Source of the DNA: Mesorhizobium norvegicum
GTDB lineage: Bacteria > Pseudomonadota > Alphaproteobacteria > Rhizobiales > Rhizobiaceae
DNA length: 59,595 nt
NCBI RefSeq assembly: GCF_004919685.1
Contig: NZ_SMYZ01000063.1
Location: forward strand, 1-59,595
Direction of reading: 5' to 3'
The notes below the pieces were generated by a model. That model saw only the letters and a program-made list of their open reading frames with translations, was not told the DNA's origin and made no database searches. Each line of letters opens with the position of its first letter. The first letter of the stretch is position 1. This document shows positions 29,101 to 37,201 of this stretch, piece after piece. Both the position numbers and the translations under genes were made by a program.

Positions 29101-29745
29101 GGCATAGGCCTTGTGGTAGCGCAAGGCGTCGGCCTCGGTGCGGGCCGCCTCGCCCAGCATGTCGAAGGAATAGAGATAGCCTTTCTGCGTCATCGGCCGG
29201 CCGCGCTTGACGGCTTCGGCGATGGTGCGGCCGAGCACGAACTGCTCGCCCATCTCGCGCATGGCGGCGGCTACCGCCTTGCGGATGACCAGCTCGCCCA
29301 GCCGCCGCACCATAGAACGCAGCGTGCCCTCGATGCCGCCCTCGCCCTCATCGAGGACGCGGCCGGTCAGCATCAGCGCCCATGTCGAGGCGTTGACGAA
29401 GATGGAGCTCGAACCGCCCGAATGCGCCGACCAGTCATGCGGCGCGATCTTGTCGGCGATGAGGTCATCCATGGTCTCGGTGTCGGGCACGCGCAACAGC
29501 GCCTCGGCCAGGCACATCAGCGCCACGCCTTCCTTGGTGGAAAGACCGTAGGCGGAGAGGAAGACTTCCATCAGGCGAGGATCCGACGAGCCGCGCACCG
29601 CCCGCACCAGATCGGCGGCCCGGGCCGAGATCGCCTTGCGGTCTTTCACTGAAAGGCCCGTCGCCTCGGCCAGCCGCTTCACGGCCTCGTCTTCATCGGG
29701 CAGGTAATTGGCGCGGATCTGCTGGCGGATGGTATCGAGCGGCAT
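26137..29745 (-). CDS. putA: Bifunctional proline dehydrogenase / P5C dehydrogenase PutA
   Basis: A 1202-residue enzyme oxidising proline to glutamate in two steps. The FAD-dependent proline dehydrogenase barrel spans about residues 130-480 (NIDAEEADRLDLSLDVIE, VRLVKGAYWD). The NAD-dependent glutamate-semialdehyde dehydrogenase spans about 520-990 (SPWNFPLAIFTGQ, FTGSTEVAKLI, catalytic Cys in GQRCSALRVLY). The last 200 residues form the extra ALDH-like C-terminal domain. There is no ribbon-helix-helix DNA-binding N-terminus, so this is a type B PutA that cannot repress its own gene. The divergent Lrp-type gene is the likely regulator. Confidence 0.96.
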   Translation of the reverse strand: MPLDTIRQQIRANYLPDEDEAVKRLAEATGLSVKDRKAISARAADLVRAVRGSSDPRLMEVFLSAYGLSTKEGVALMCLAEALLRVPDTETMDDLIADKIAPHDWSAHSGGSSSIFVNASTWALMLTGRVLDEGEGGIEGTLRSMVRRLGELVIRKAVAAAMREMGEQFVLGRTIAEAVKRGRPMTQKGYLYSFDMLGEAARTEADALRYHKAYADAISSLDAGSNGPDIRQNHGISVKLSALHPRYEVAQRDEMLPVMAERLLSLALAARHSRMGLNIDAEEADRLDLSLDVIERVLAEPELAGWNGFGVVVQAYGPRAAFAIDWLYALAKKYDRNIMVRLVKGAYWDTEIKRAQTLGLSGYPVFTRKTNTDVSYMACAKKLLSMTDRIYPQFATHNAHTVAAILSMTENRDSFEFQRLHGMGEALHETVRRSEGTRCRIYAPVGAHSDLLAYLVRRLLENGANSSFVHQLTDEDVEPEDIARDPLETVESQGPAANPAIARPSQIFGAGRRNSKGFDITDTVTLAAIDKAKAAFAGPDRWHAKPITRAAGYGKQRPIVNPAKPSEVVGTVSEATAKQVATAVRIAVEAQPAWAKRPVAERAAILNRAADLYEANAVEFFALATREAGKSLADGVAEVREAVDFLRYYATEAANAEAGTQARGAIVCISPWNFPLAIFTGQIAAALVTGNSVIAKPAEQTPLIAFRAVELLREAGVPEDVIQLLPGDGPSVGGPLTADPRIAGVCFTGSTEVAKLIEKQLAETAAPDAMLIAETGGLNAMIVDSTALPEQAVRDILASAFQSAGQRCSALRVLYVQKDVEKKMLEMLKGAMEALSIGDPWRISTDVGPVIDDEAQSSIRDYCTKMGLQGRLIAKLEAPKEGRFVAPHVFRVKGIEDMEREVFGPVLHVATFDADEIDAVIAAINRKGYGLTFGLHTRIEGRVQHFVDGIHAGNIYVNRNQIGAVVGSQPFGGEGLSGTGPKAGGPHYLRRFRKGPEAGTHLQDGHKVTATELADNLPDPTLGGWSTRPDRIAILRKHLRGKGAAAIGAAAGIDFGQVDLPGPTGEANTLSLSPRGRVLCLGPDGDTLLAQTIQALAAGNAVLAVAPGAPAALSALTGKGLPLAAIDGRPDPVEARSLRVDVVAFSGTPEAARIVRKVIADRTGPIVPLVSEVLNPAAYAHERAVCVDTTAAGGNASLLAGA

Positions 29746-29819
29746 GGCGGTCCTGCGGAGCGAGCATCAGGGAGCGGGCCGGCGGGCACCGGACCGAATG
29801 GCGCAAGCTAGCACAAATG

Positions 29820-29829
29820 CGAAATTTCG
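29820..29829. promoter_or_regulatory. AT-centred palindrome in putA-putR intergenic region
   Basis: cgaaatttcg is a perfect 10-base palindrome between the divergent genes, 75 bases before putA. Lrp-type proteins bind AT-rich symmetric sites, so it is a candidate PutR site, but the evidence is slight. Confidence 0.3.
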
Positions 29830-29908
29830 GCCGGTCCAAAGAAATCGACATTGCAGGTCATTCAATCTATCCTGGTGGCCTGAAATTGACATATGGACTG
29901 CGCTTTCG

Positions 29909-30361
29909 ATGACAGAAGACCAATTGGACCGCATCGACAGGAATATCCTCGCAGCGCTGGCAAGCGATGGCCGGCTTTCCATGTCCGAACTGGCGGCGAA
30001 GGTCGGCTTGTCGAAGACGCCGGTGCAGGCGCGGGTGAAGCGGCTGGAGAAGGACGGCTACATCAGGGGCTACCAGGCGATCATCGACCGCGAGCGCATG
30101 GGCGAAGGCCATGTCGCTTTCGTCCAGGTGAAATTGTCCGACACCCGATCCGCAGCACTCGACGCCTTCAACCGGTCCGTACAGGCCGTGCCGGAGATCG
30201 AGCAGTGCCACATGATGGCTTCGAGCTTCGATTATTTGCTGAAGGTCCGCACCCGGGATATCGCCGCCTATCGCCGCGTCCTGGGCGAGCGCATCTCGGC
30301 CCTGCCCCATGTCGCCCAGACCTCGACCTTCGTGGCGATGGAGACGGTCAAGGATAGATAG
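29909..30361 (+). CDS. putR: Lrp/AsnC-family regulator of proline use (PutR-like)
   Basis: A 150-residue Lrp/AsnC protein. The helix-turn-helix (LDRIDRNILAALASDGRLSMSELAAKVGLSKTPVQARVKRLE) is followed by a RAM effector domain (VPEIEQCHMMASSFDYLLKV). It is transcribed away from putA, the arrangement of PutR in Agrobacterium and Rhodobacter, where it activates putA with proline. The start at 29909 matches the family N-terminus. The frame's upstream extension to 29708 overlaps putA and is discounted. Confidence 0.9.
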   Translation: MTEDQLDRIDRNILAALASDGRLSMSELAAKVGLSKTPVQARVKRLEKDGYIRGYQAIIDRERMGEGHVAFVQVKLSDTRSAALDAFNRSVQAVPEIEQCHMMASSFDYLLKVRTRDIAAYRRVLGERISALPHVAQTSTFVAMETVKDR

Positions 30362-30381
30362 ACCTTTTTGCAGGTTTGCGC

Positions 30382-30555
30382 TGCCCCTCATCCGCCTGCC
30401 GGCACCTTCTCCCGTATAGTGACGGGGAGAAGGGAGCTTGCCCAAACGCCGGCGCTCTCCCTGCAACGCTGAAAATTGGCGAAACCGGTCATGGCGGGGT
30501 CTTTCTCCCCGTCACTATACGGGGAGAAATGTCCGGCAGGACAATGAGGGGCGGC
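30382..30555. repeat. Pair of inverted palindromic repeats
   Basis: The segment 30382-30435 and the reverse complement of 30497-30555 are variants of one unit (cccctcat, cctgccgg, ttctcccc, cgtatagtgacggggaga). Each arm also contains its own ctccccgt/acggggag hairpin. This is the dispersed rhizobial extragenic palindrome class. A related pair occurs at 52312-52469. The arms could form a large hairpin at the end of putR and the convergent peroxidase gene. Confidence 0.75.
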
Positions 30556-30598
30556 GCCAACATCGGCAATCTGTGTGAAGCGGTGCCACTATATCATC

Positions 30599-31798
30599 TC
30601 ACTCCGAAAGCGTCTTCAAAAACGCCACCAGAGCCCCGCGCTCACGATCCGACAGCTCCAGCGGGTGAACTTCGGACGTTCCCTCGACGCTGGGTGCAGC
30701 CTTGGCGTAGTGCGCCACCACCTCGTCGAGCGACGAAAACTGCCCGGCATGCATATAGGGCGGTCGCGTTGCCGCACCGCGCAACGACGGCGTCTTGTAG
30801 GCGCGGATCAGTTGCGGCGCATCCTTGACCATGAAGCGCAACTCGCCGCAGGCGCTGGCGTCGCCATCGCGATAGGCGCCGAAGCAGTTGAACGGGTCGG
30901 CCTCGACTTGGTGCACCGCATCGATGCGGCCGCGATCCGGCGGCAGATCCGCAACCGGCGGCACGCCGGTGTTGTGAAAGCTGTTGTCGGTGAAGCGCGG
31001 GCCATCGTGGCAGGTCACGCAATTGGCCTTGCCGATGAACAGTTTCAGCCCAAGGATTTCTTCCCGCGTAAAGACCGCATCGCCCTTCGGCTCGGCGCCT
31101 GTGGCGAGATCCAACGCAAAGCGGTCGAAGCGCGTCGGCGCCGGCTCGATCGAGCGTTCGAAGGCAGCGATCGCCTTGCCGATATTGGCAAACACCCCGT
31201 TGATGGCATCACGCTGCGGGCCGCTCATCGCGTTCCAGGCAGCCTTCTCGGCGTCGGTTCCCAATGGGCTGGCATTCAACGGCATGCCGGAAAAGTCAGG
31301 CAGCGGACCGAAGATGCGCTCATAGCGCTCGCCGAAGCGCGCCTTGATGTAATGCGCGTAGGCGGCGCGGTTTCCCGCCTGCTCCAGCGGATTTTCGAGC
31401 GGCGTCAGCGCTTGCGCCCACAGGCTGTCGCGGCGGCCGTCCCAGAAGAACCAGGGATCGCGCGCCACGCCGGCCAGCGGCATGGTGCGCCGGTTGGTGT
31501 GGCCGACGCCGACCGCTTGCGGCAGGTCGTCCTGGAACTGGCGGTCGATCTTGTGGCAGGTCGAGCACGAAACCGTGCCGTCGCGGCTCATGCCGAGGTC
31601 GAAGAACAGCGTCGAGCCGAGTGCGGCGGCGGCCGGCACGTCGGCAAAGCGGTTGGTGGTGTCGGGCTTCAGTGGCGGCAACCTCGACAGCGCCAGCGAG
31701 GCGATGGTCTTCTTCTCGGCGTCGGAAAAGTCAGGCTTGCCGCAACCGGCGAGGATGACGGCGACCATCAGCGCCAGAAAGCAGAAAAGGCGCTTCAT
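30599..31798 (-). CDS. Di-heme cytochrome c peroxidase (CCP/MauG family)
   Basis: A 399-residue protein with a lipoprotein signal (LMVAVILAGC, acylated Cys19) and two c-type heme sites: CSTCH at residues 78-82 and CVTCH near residue 260. These define the bacterial di-heme peroxidase family, which reduces hydrogen peroxide or, in MauG-like members, oxidises a protein partner. It is likely periplasmic and membrane-tethered. It follows a FixH-like gene by 7 bases, so the two are probably one operon. Peroxidase versus MauG-like activity cannot be decided here. Confidence 0.92.
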   Translation of the reverse strand: MKRLFCFLALMVAVILAGCGKPDFSDAEKKTIASLALSRLPPLKPDTTNRFADVPAAAALGSTLFFDLGMSRDGTVSCSTCHKIDRQFQDDLPQAVGVGHTNRRTMPLAGVARDPWFFWDGRRDSLWAQALTPLENPLEQAGNRAAYAHYIKARFGERYERIFGPLPDFSGMPLNASPLGTDAEKAAWNAMSGPQRDAINGVFANIGKAIAAFERSIEPAPTRFDRFALDLATGAEPKGDAVFTREEILGLKLFIGKANCVTCHDGPRFTDNSFHNTGVPPVADLPPDRGRIDAVHQVEADPFNCFGAYRDGDASACGELRFMVKDAPQLIRAYKTPSLRGAATRPPYMHAGQFSSLDEVVAHYAKAAPSVEGTSEVHPLELSDRERGALVAFLKTLSE

Positions 31799-31805
31799 CG
31801 ATCGC

Positions 31806-32255
31806 TCACAGCACCACGTTGAACAGTACTGTGTCGGAGCCGGCGCCGGACGAGATGGCGAAGCGAAGTTGCCACCAGCCGCTCATGGTGAATTTCAGCC
31901 CCTCGATGCGGTAACGGCCTTCGCCCAGGTAATCGGTGACCTGCGGGCTGGTCGGCAGGCCGTGATTGTGTTGCGGCATGCCGCCGGAGATGGCGATCGC
32001 GGCTCGCTCCACCGAAGCCCCTGTCTTTGTTTTCAGGGTCAGCAGCCAGGATTCCAGTTCGCCCTGCCGCACCACGCCCCGTTCCGGCACGAAGCTCGCC
32101 ATGTACAGCCCGTTGTCGGTTTTCTTCGTCCGCGAGACATCCGGGCCGGCAGGCTGCGCCGACCGCGGCGCCGTCAGATAGACGACCGCTAGAATGCCGA
32201 CCAGCAAGGCAGCCAGACCAAGACCTGCCAGAAGATAGCGCCATAGTGATGCCAA
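31806..32255 (-). CDS. FixH/YtkA-like membrane-anchored protein
   Basis: A protein of about 149 residues. One transmembrane anchor near the N-terminus (LLAGLGLAALLVGILAVVYL) is followed by a periplasmic beta-rich domain (SWLLTLKTKTG, GGMPQHNHGLPTSPQV, GRYRIEGLKFTMSGWWQLRF). This pattern is typical of FixH and YtkA-like proteins; the His-rich MPQHNHGLP suggests metal binding. A TTG start at 32255 is proposed because a gaggaa ribosome site precedes it and the residues before it are not protein-like. ATGs at 32354 and 32300 are alternatives. It may help mature or supply copper or heme for the downstream peroxidase. Confidence 0.75.
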   Translation of the reverse strand: MASLWRYLLAGLGLAALLVGILAVVYLTAPRSAQPAGPDVSRTKKTDNGLYMASFVPERGVVRQGELESWLLTLKTKTGASVERAAIAISGGMPQHNHGLPTSPQVTDYLGEGRYRIEGLKFTMSGWWQLRFAISSGAGSDTVLFNVVL

Positions 32256-32406
32256 ACCGGTTCCTCTTCTGCAGACAACGCTCTGCCGAACGGATCGCAT
32301 CCCGCCAGCCTGTGGGAAAACGCTGTGGCGGAAAAAACCCTGCTTGCCAAGCATGGCGCTGCCGTTGGCAAAAAGCTACAGCACCGAGATCACTGGAGGA
32401 TTGTAG

Positions 32407-33327
32407 ATGGCGGGAACCGGCATCGCCTCGATCGGCGAATGCATGCTCGAACTGTCGGGCCAGACGGGACCGAACTGGTGCATGGGCTTCGCCGGCGACA
32501 CGTTCAACACGCTGTGGGCGCTGCATGCGTTGAGCACTGAGCGGCCGGCAACCTATGTCTCGGCCTTCGGCGACGATCCCTTCTCGCAAGGCCAGATCGA
32601 TTTCTTCGCCGAGAACGGCATCGGCATCGGCTCCAGCCCGGTCATAGCGGGCGCACGGCCCGGTCTCTATGCCATCACGCTGACCGGCGCCGAGCGTTCC
32701 TTCACCTATTGGCGCGGCGATGCCGCCGCGCGACAGCTCGCCTCGGATCCGGCTGCGCTGTCGAAAAACCTGGAAAATCAGGCGCTTGTATACTTTTCCG
32801 GAATCACTTTGGCAATTCTGGACGATGCCGCGCGCGCCGCGTTGCTGATGGCCGTCGCCAAGGCGCGCTCGGCCGGTTCACTTGTCGCCTTCGACCCCAA
32901 TTACCGGCTGCGGCTCTGGCGCAGGCGCGAGGATGCGCAGGCAGCGATCATCGAAGCCCTTGCCGTCACCGACATCGCATTGCCGACCTTCCCCGACGAG
33001 CAGATGCTGTTCGGCGATGAAGCGCCGCAGGCGACCGCGGAACGGCTAGGGCAAATGGTCAAAGAGGTCGTCGTCAAGAACGGCGAAGCGCCGGCGCTGG
33101 TTGCCCAACGAGGAACATTACGCGAAGTCCCGGCGATCCATGTCGCAGCTCCCGCCGATACGACGGGCGCCGGTGATTCCTTCAACGGCGGCTACCTTGC
33201 GGCTCGACTTGCCGGCCACGACCCGCTGGAAGCCGCGCGCCGTGCCCATCGCGTCGCCGCCGCCGTGGTGCAGGTACGCGGCGCGCTAGCGCCGTTCGAG
33301 ACGCTGCGAGCGGCATTCGAAGGCTAA
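32407..33327 (+). CDS. kdgK: PfkB-family sugar kinase, probably 2-dehydro-3-deoxygluconokinase
   Basis: A 306-residue ribokinase-fold enzyme. The N-terminal IGECMLEL and GFAGDTFNTLWAL replace the usual GG motif, as in KDG kinases. The C-terminal DTTGAGDSFNGGYLA carries the catalytic Asp and anion hole. FDPNYRLRLW is also typical of KdgK. It phosphorylates 2-keto-3-deoxygluconate to KDPG for the Entner-Doudoroff route. It is flanked by convergent galM, so sugar metabolism is a shared theme. Confidence 0.87.
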   Translation: MAGTGIASIGECMLELSGQTGPNWCMGFAGDTFNTLWALHALSTERPATYVSAFGDDPFSQGQIDFFAENGIGIGSSPVIAGARPGLYAITLTGAERSFTYWRGDAAARQLASDPAALSKNLENQALVYFSGITLAILDDAARAALLMAVAKARSAGSLVAFDPNYRLRLWRRREDAQAAIIEALAVTDIALPTFPDEQMLFGDEAPQATAERLGQMVKEVVVKNGEAPALVAQRGTLREVPAIHVAAPADTTGAGDSFNGGYLAARLAGHDPLEAARRAHRVAAAVVQVRGALAPFETLRAAFEG

Positions 33328-33337
33328 GGTCTGAAAA

Positions 33338-34360
33338 CTAGGGCAGGCGGAATCTGTATTCCGTCACGTGGTGGTAGATCGCGCCCGGCCACAGCGTTGC
33401 CTGCGGGAAATAGGGCCGGTTCGGCGCATCCGGCCAAATCTGCGGCTCCAGGCAGAAACCGCAAAATGCCTTGTAGTTCCGCCCTTCCAGCCCGGTGCGC
33501 GGCGTCACATACTGGCCGGTATAGAGCTGAACGCCGGGCTCGGTGGTCCAGACCTCCATCTCGACACCGGAACTGGCGCCTTGCGTCCATGCCGCCTGCT
33601 TGAGCGGCCCGCGTGCCGAAGCAAGGCAGAAATTCTGGTCGTAGGGCAGCTGTTCACCCTCGGTCTCCATGCGCAGCGGCCGCGCCTGGCGGAAATCGAA
33701 CGGCGTGCCGTCAACCGGCTTGACCACCCCGGTCGGGATCATGTCGCCATCGACCGGCAGGTAGGCGCCGGCATTCAGCATCATCCTGTGGTCGAGAATG
33801 TCGCCGGCGCCGCCATCATCCAGGTTGAAGTAGGAATGCTGGGTGAGATTGCACAGCGTCGGCTCCTCACAGGTGGCGGTCAGCTCGACGCTGAGCGTGC
33901 CGGGGATCTTCAGCCGGTAGGTGCAGGTGACATCAAGCGCGCCGGGAAAGCCCATCGTGCCGTCGGGATCGTGCAGGGTCAGCGTGACGAAATCCCTGCC
34001 ATGCAAGGAAACCGTCCACGGCCGGTGGGAGTAGCCTTGCGAGCCGCCATGCAGCGTATGCTTGTCGAGGAAATTCGGCTCGGTCTGGTAGCGATTGCCG
34101 GCGATGGTGAAGCGGCCATCGCGGATGCGGTTGGCATAGCGGCCGACGACGGCACCGAAGAAGGCCGTATCCGTCTCGTAGCTTTCCAGACGGTCATAGC
34201 CGAGCACCAGCGGCGCATCGTGTCCGGTCAGGCGCAAATCCTGGATGATCGCGCCCAGGCCGATGATGTTGGCGGTGATACCGCCGCCCCTGATCGTGAA
34301 GCGACGCACCGGCTCGCCTGCCTGCGTCGTGCCGAAAACCTCGCCGTCCTTCATCGCCAT
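33338..34360 (-). CDS. galM: Aldose 1-epimerase (galactose mutarotase)
   Basis: A 340-residue galactose-mutarotase-fold enzyme that interconverts alpha and beta anomers of aldoses. Family landmarks are VVGRYANRI, the first catalytic-region His in HTLHGGSQG, the second in NLTQHSYFNLDD, and LYTGQYVTPRTG towards the C-terminus. The C-terminal end converges on kdgK with 10 bases between stops. The gene is followed upstream by gabD on the same strand. Confidence 0.92.
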   Translation of the reverse strand: MAMKDGEVFGTTQAGEPVRRFTIRGGGITANIIGLGAIIQDLRLTGHDAPLVLGYDRLESYETDTAFFGAVVGRYANRIRDGRFTIAGNRYQTEPNFLDKHTLHGGSQGYSHRPWTVSLHGRDFVTLTLHDPDGTMGFPGALDVTCTYRLKIPGTLSVELTATCEEPTLCNLTQHSYFNLDDGGAGDILDHRMMLNAGAYLPVDGDMIPTGVVKPVDGTPFDFRQARPLRMETEGEQLPYDQNFCLASARGPLKQAAWTQGASSGVEMEVWTTEPGVQLYTGQYVTPRTGLEGRNYKAFCGFCLEPQIWPDAPNRPYFPQATLWPGAIYHHVTEYRFRLP

Positions 34361-34452
34361 GCCCGTAAATGCCAGTTGATCCAGAAGACTTCGGCTGGTT
34401 TTCCCACGCGAGATGGGCAGGCCATCGGCCTCCCCATCTCAGGGATAGCCTA

Positions 34453-35910
34453 TCAGAGGCCGAGGCCGCCGATGCAGACATATTTGGTATCGAGATAGTC
34501 CTCGATGCCCTGATGTCCGCCTTCCTTGCCGAGGCCGGATTCCTTGACGCCGCCGAACGGCGCTTCCGGCGTGGTGATGAGGCCTTCATTGACGCCGACC
34601 ATGCCGTATTTCAGCCCTTCCATGACGCGGAAGGCGCGGCCGAGATCGCCGGTGTAGAAATAGCAGGCGAGGCCGAATTCGGTGTCGTTGGCGAGTGCCA
34701 CGGCTTCCTCTTCGGTCTCGAACTTGAACACGGGTGCTACCGGGCCAAAGATCTCTTCCTTCATGAAGCGCATCTTGGGTGTCGCGTTGGCGATGACCGT
34801 CGGCTGGAAGAACGAACCGCCGAGCGCATGGCGCTTGCCACCGGCGACGATCTTGCCGCCCTTGGAAGTGGCGTCGGCGATCAGTTCCTCGACCTTCTCG
34901 ACCGCCTTCTCGTCGATCAGCGGTCCCTGCTGCACGCCGTCCTCGAGGCCGGACCCGACCTTCAGCCCGTTGCTGGCGGCAGCGAGCTTCTCGACGAACT
35001 TGTCATAGACACCAGCCTGAACAAGGAAGCGGTTGGTGCAGACGCAGGTCTGGCCGGAATTGCGGTACTTGGCGGTGATCGCACCGGCGACCGCGCGCTC
35101 GAGGTCGGCGTCGTCGAAGACGATGAACGGCGCGTTGCCGCCGAGCTCCATCGACACCTTCTTGACGGTGACCGACGACTTCTGGATGAGAAGCTTGCCG
35201 ACTTCCGTCGAGCCGGTGAAGGTGATCTTCGACACCAGCGGATTGGCGCAGATCTCGTCGCCGATCTCGCTGGCCGAACCGGTCAGGATGTTGACGACAC
35301 CCTTGGGGAAGCCGACTTCCTCGGCGAGCGCACCCCAGGCGAGACCCGAGTAAGGCGTCTGCGACGCAGGCTTGACCACAGCGGTGCAGCCGGCGGCGAG
35401 CGCCGGGCCGAGCTTGCGGGCCAGCATCGAGGACGGGAAATTCCACGGCGTGATGGCGGCGATGACGCCGACCGGCTCCTTGGTCACCAGGATGCGGCGG
35501 TCTGCCCATGGCGACGGCACGACGTCGCCATAGGTGCGGCGGCCTTCCTCGGCAAACCACAGGATGTAGGCCGCGGCAGAGCCGATCTCGCCCTTCGATT
35601 CGAACAGCGACTTGCCCTGCTCGATGGTCAGCAGTTCGGCCAACACATCCTGATTGTCCATCATCGCGTCGTGCAGCTTGCGCAGCAGCTTCGAGCGCTC
35701 GAGCGCGGTGGTCTTGCGCCAAGACATGAAGGCGGCGGCGGCGGCTTCGATGGCGCGGCGCGTCTCGGCCTTGCCCGACTTCGGCACGGTGCCGATCTTG
35801 AGACCGGTGGCCGGGTTGTTGACGTCGACCGTCTGGCCGCTGTCGGCCTGCACCCATTCGCCGTTGATGAGATTGGCCTGCCGCATGAAATGGCTGGTTT
35901 TCTGAAGCAT
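34453..35910 (-). CDS. gabD: Succinate-semialdehyde dehydrogenase, NAD(P)-dependent
   Basis: A 485-residue aldehyde dehydrogenase. Landmarks are ITPWNFPSSMLARKLGPALAAGC, the cofactor-site FTGSTEVGK, the catalytic Glu in ELGGNAPFIVFDDAD and catalytic Cys in GQTCVCTNR. The double-Cys GQTCVC and PFGGVKESGLGKEGG are characteristic of the GabD group, which oxidises succinate semialdehyde to succinate at the end of GABA breakdown. No gabT is adjacent, so a related semialdehyde is possible. Confidence 0.92.
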   Translation of the reverse strand: MLQKTSHFMRQANLINGEWVQADSGQTVDVNNPATGLKIGTVPKSGKAETRRAIEAAAAAFMSWRKTTALERSKLLRKLHDAMMDNQDVLAELLTIEQGKSLFESKGEIGSAAAYILWFAEEGRRTYGDVVPSPWADRRILVTKEPVGVIAAITPWNFPSSMLARKLGPALAAGCTAVVKPASQTPYSGLAWGALAEEVGFPKGVVNILTGSASEIGDEICANPLVSKITFTGSTEVGKLLIQKSSVTVKKVSMELGGNAPFIVFDDADLERAVAGAITAKYRNSGQTCVCTNRFLVQAGVYDKFVEKLAAASNGLKVGSGLEDGVQQGPLIDEKAVEKVEELIADATSKGGKIVAGGKRHALGGSFFQPTVIANATPKMRFMKEEIFGPVAPVFKFETEEEAVALANDTEFGLACYFYTGDLGRAFRVMEGLKYGMVGVNEGLITTPEAPFGGVKESGLGKEGGHQGIEDYLDTKYVCIGGLGL

Positions 35911-36104
35911 GGTCTATCCTCCGTTTCGGCGCCCTGACGGGCCGGTCTATGAATTCTTTGGTGAGCGTGCGAATGGACTGAAGCCGGCACGCCGAAGCCA
36001 CTGCTCTTTACCTAGGGCAAGGCCCGCAAGCAATCGCAAGATGGCATATAGGGGTTAGGCCAGCGCGAGACGAGGCCAGGCGGCCATGCATCGCCCCAAA
36101 TATT

Positions 36105-37055
36105 CTATCCAAAAACCTGCACGACAACCGTCAGCCAGAAAGCGGTGGTGACGGCGGCGCAGGCCGTGGCGATGGTCATCTGGTTCGACGCCAGCGCCTG
36201 GCCGGTGTTGAACTGCACGGCGATGAGATAGGAGTTGATGCCGGACGGCAGCGCGGCGACCACGACCGCGACCTTGGCCGTCAACGGCGGCAGGCCGAGC
36301 AGCCAAACGAAAGCAAGGACCAGCGCCGGCATCAGGAACAACTTCAGCACCGAAAGCGCCAGCGCCGGCCGGACATTGCCGGAGATACCGAAGCGGCGCA
36401 GGCTGAGGCCCATGGCAAACAGCGCCACCGGACCGGCCGTATCGGCCAGCGCATCGACCAGCCGCATGACAAGGTCGGGCAGCGGCACGCCGCTGAGGCG
36501 CCATGCGAGACCCGCCAGAATGCCGATGATCAGCGGGTTGATGAACAGCCGCCTCAGGAAACTGCGGATGATGCGCAAGGGATGCATGGGCTCGCCGCCG
36601 CCGCGGCCGAACATCTCGAACAGAACGATCGAGGCCATCATCATAATCGGCAGGTGCACGGAGACCAGCAGCGACAGCACTTCGAAGCCGCTCGGGCCGA
36701 ATATGCCGAGGATGAAGGGGGCACCGAGCAGCACGACATTGGAATAGGCCGACGATACGCCGCCGACGACACCGGCGCGTGCATCCCGCCCGAATATCCG
36801 TGTGGTGACGACATGGCCGGCGGCCCAGGTGATCGCAACGGCCGCGAAATAGGCGCCCCACAGCGGCCAAGGTGCCACGCCGTGGAAATCGGCATTCACC
36901 ATGGTCTGGAACAAAAGCAATGGCATCGCCACGCTGACCGCGAAGTCGGATATCCCCTCGCCGCTCGCCGGCTTCAAATAGCCGGTGAACCCGGCGAGAT
37001 AGCCGAGCGCGACAAGGCTGAAGACGAAAAGGACCGTTTCGGTGAGCGGAGACAT
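36105..37055 (-). CDS. AEC-family (auxin efflux carrier-like) transporter
   Basis: A 316-residue permease with about ten transmembrane segments in two halves, as usual in the AEC family: GYLKPASGEGISDFAVSVAMPLLLFQTM in the first and the conserved LPSGINSYLIAVQF near the C-terminus. Members export or import carboxylates such as malate or malonate. The start at 37055 (MSPLTETVLFVF) is taken; the upstream frame to 37145 has no membrane character. It is divergent from the caspase-like gene. Confidence 0.9.
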   Translation of the reverse strand: MSPLTETVLFVFSLVALGYLAGFTGYLKPASGEGISDFAVSVAMPLLLFQTMVNADFHGVAPWPLWGAYFAAVAITWAAGHVVTTRIFGRDARAGVVGGVSSAYSNVVLLGAPFILGIFGPSGFEVLSLLVSVHLPIMMMASIVLFEMFGRGGGEPMHPLRIIRSFLRRLFINPLIIGILAGLAWRLSGVPLPDLVMRLVDALADTAGPVALFAMGLSLRRFGISGNVRPALALSVLKLFLMPALVLAFVWLLGLPPLTAKVAVVVAALPSGINSYLIAVQFNTGQALASNQMTIATACAAVTTAFWLTVVVQVFG

Positions 37056-37201
37056 TTTTACCGTGACAGGCGAGTTTCCGGTGATAGGCGAGCCACGGTC
37101 GCGGCGCAATCGCGCCCGAATTTGATCATGCCCGAATTTGATCATGGTAGGCTGGCAGCATTATAGAGGGCTTGGATCATCAGGGCGGACATCAACGACA
37201 A

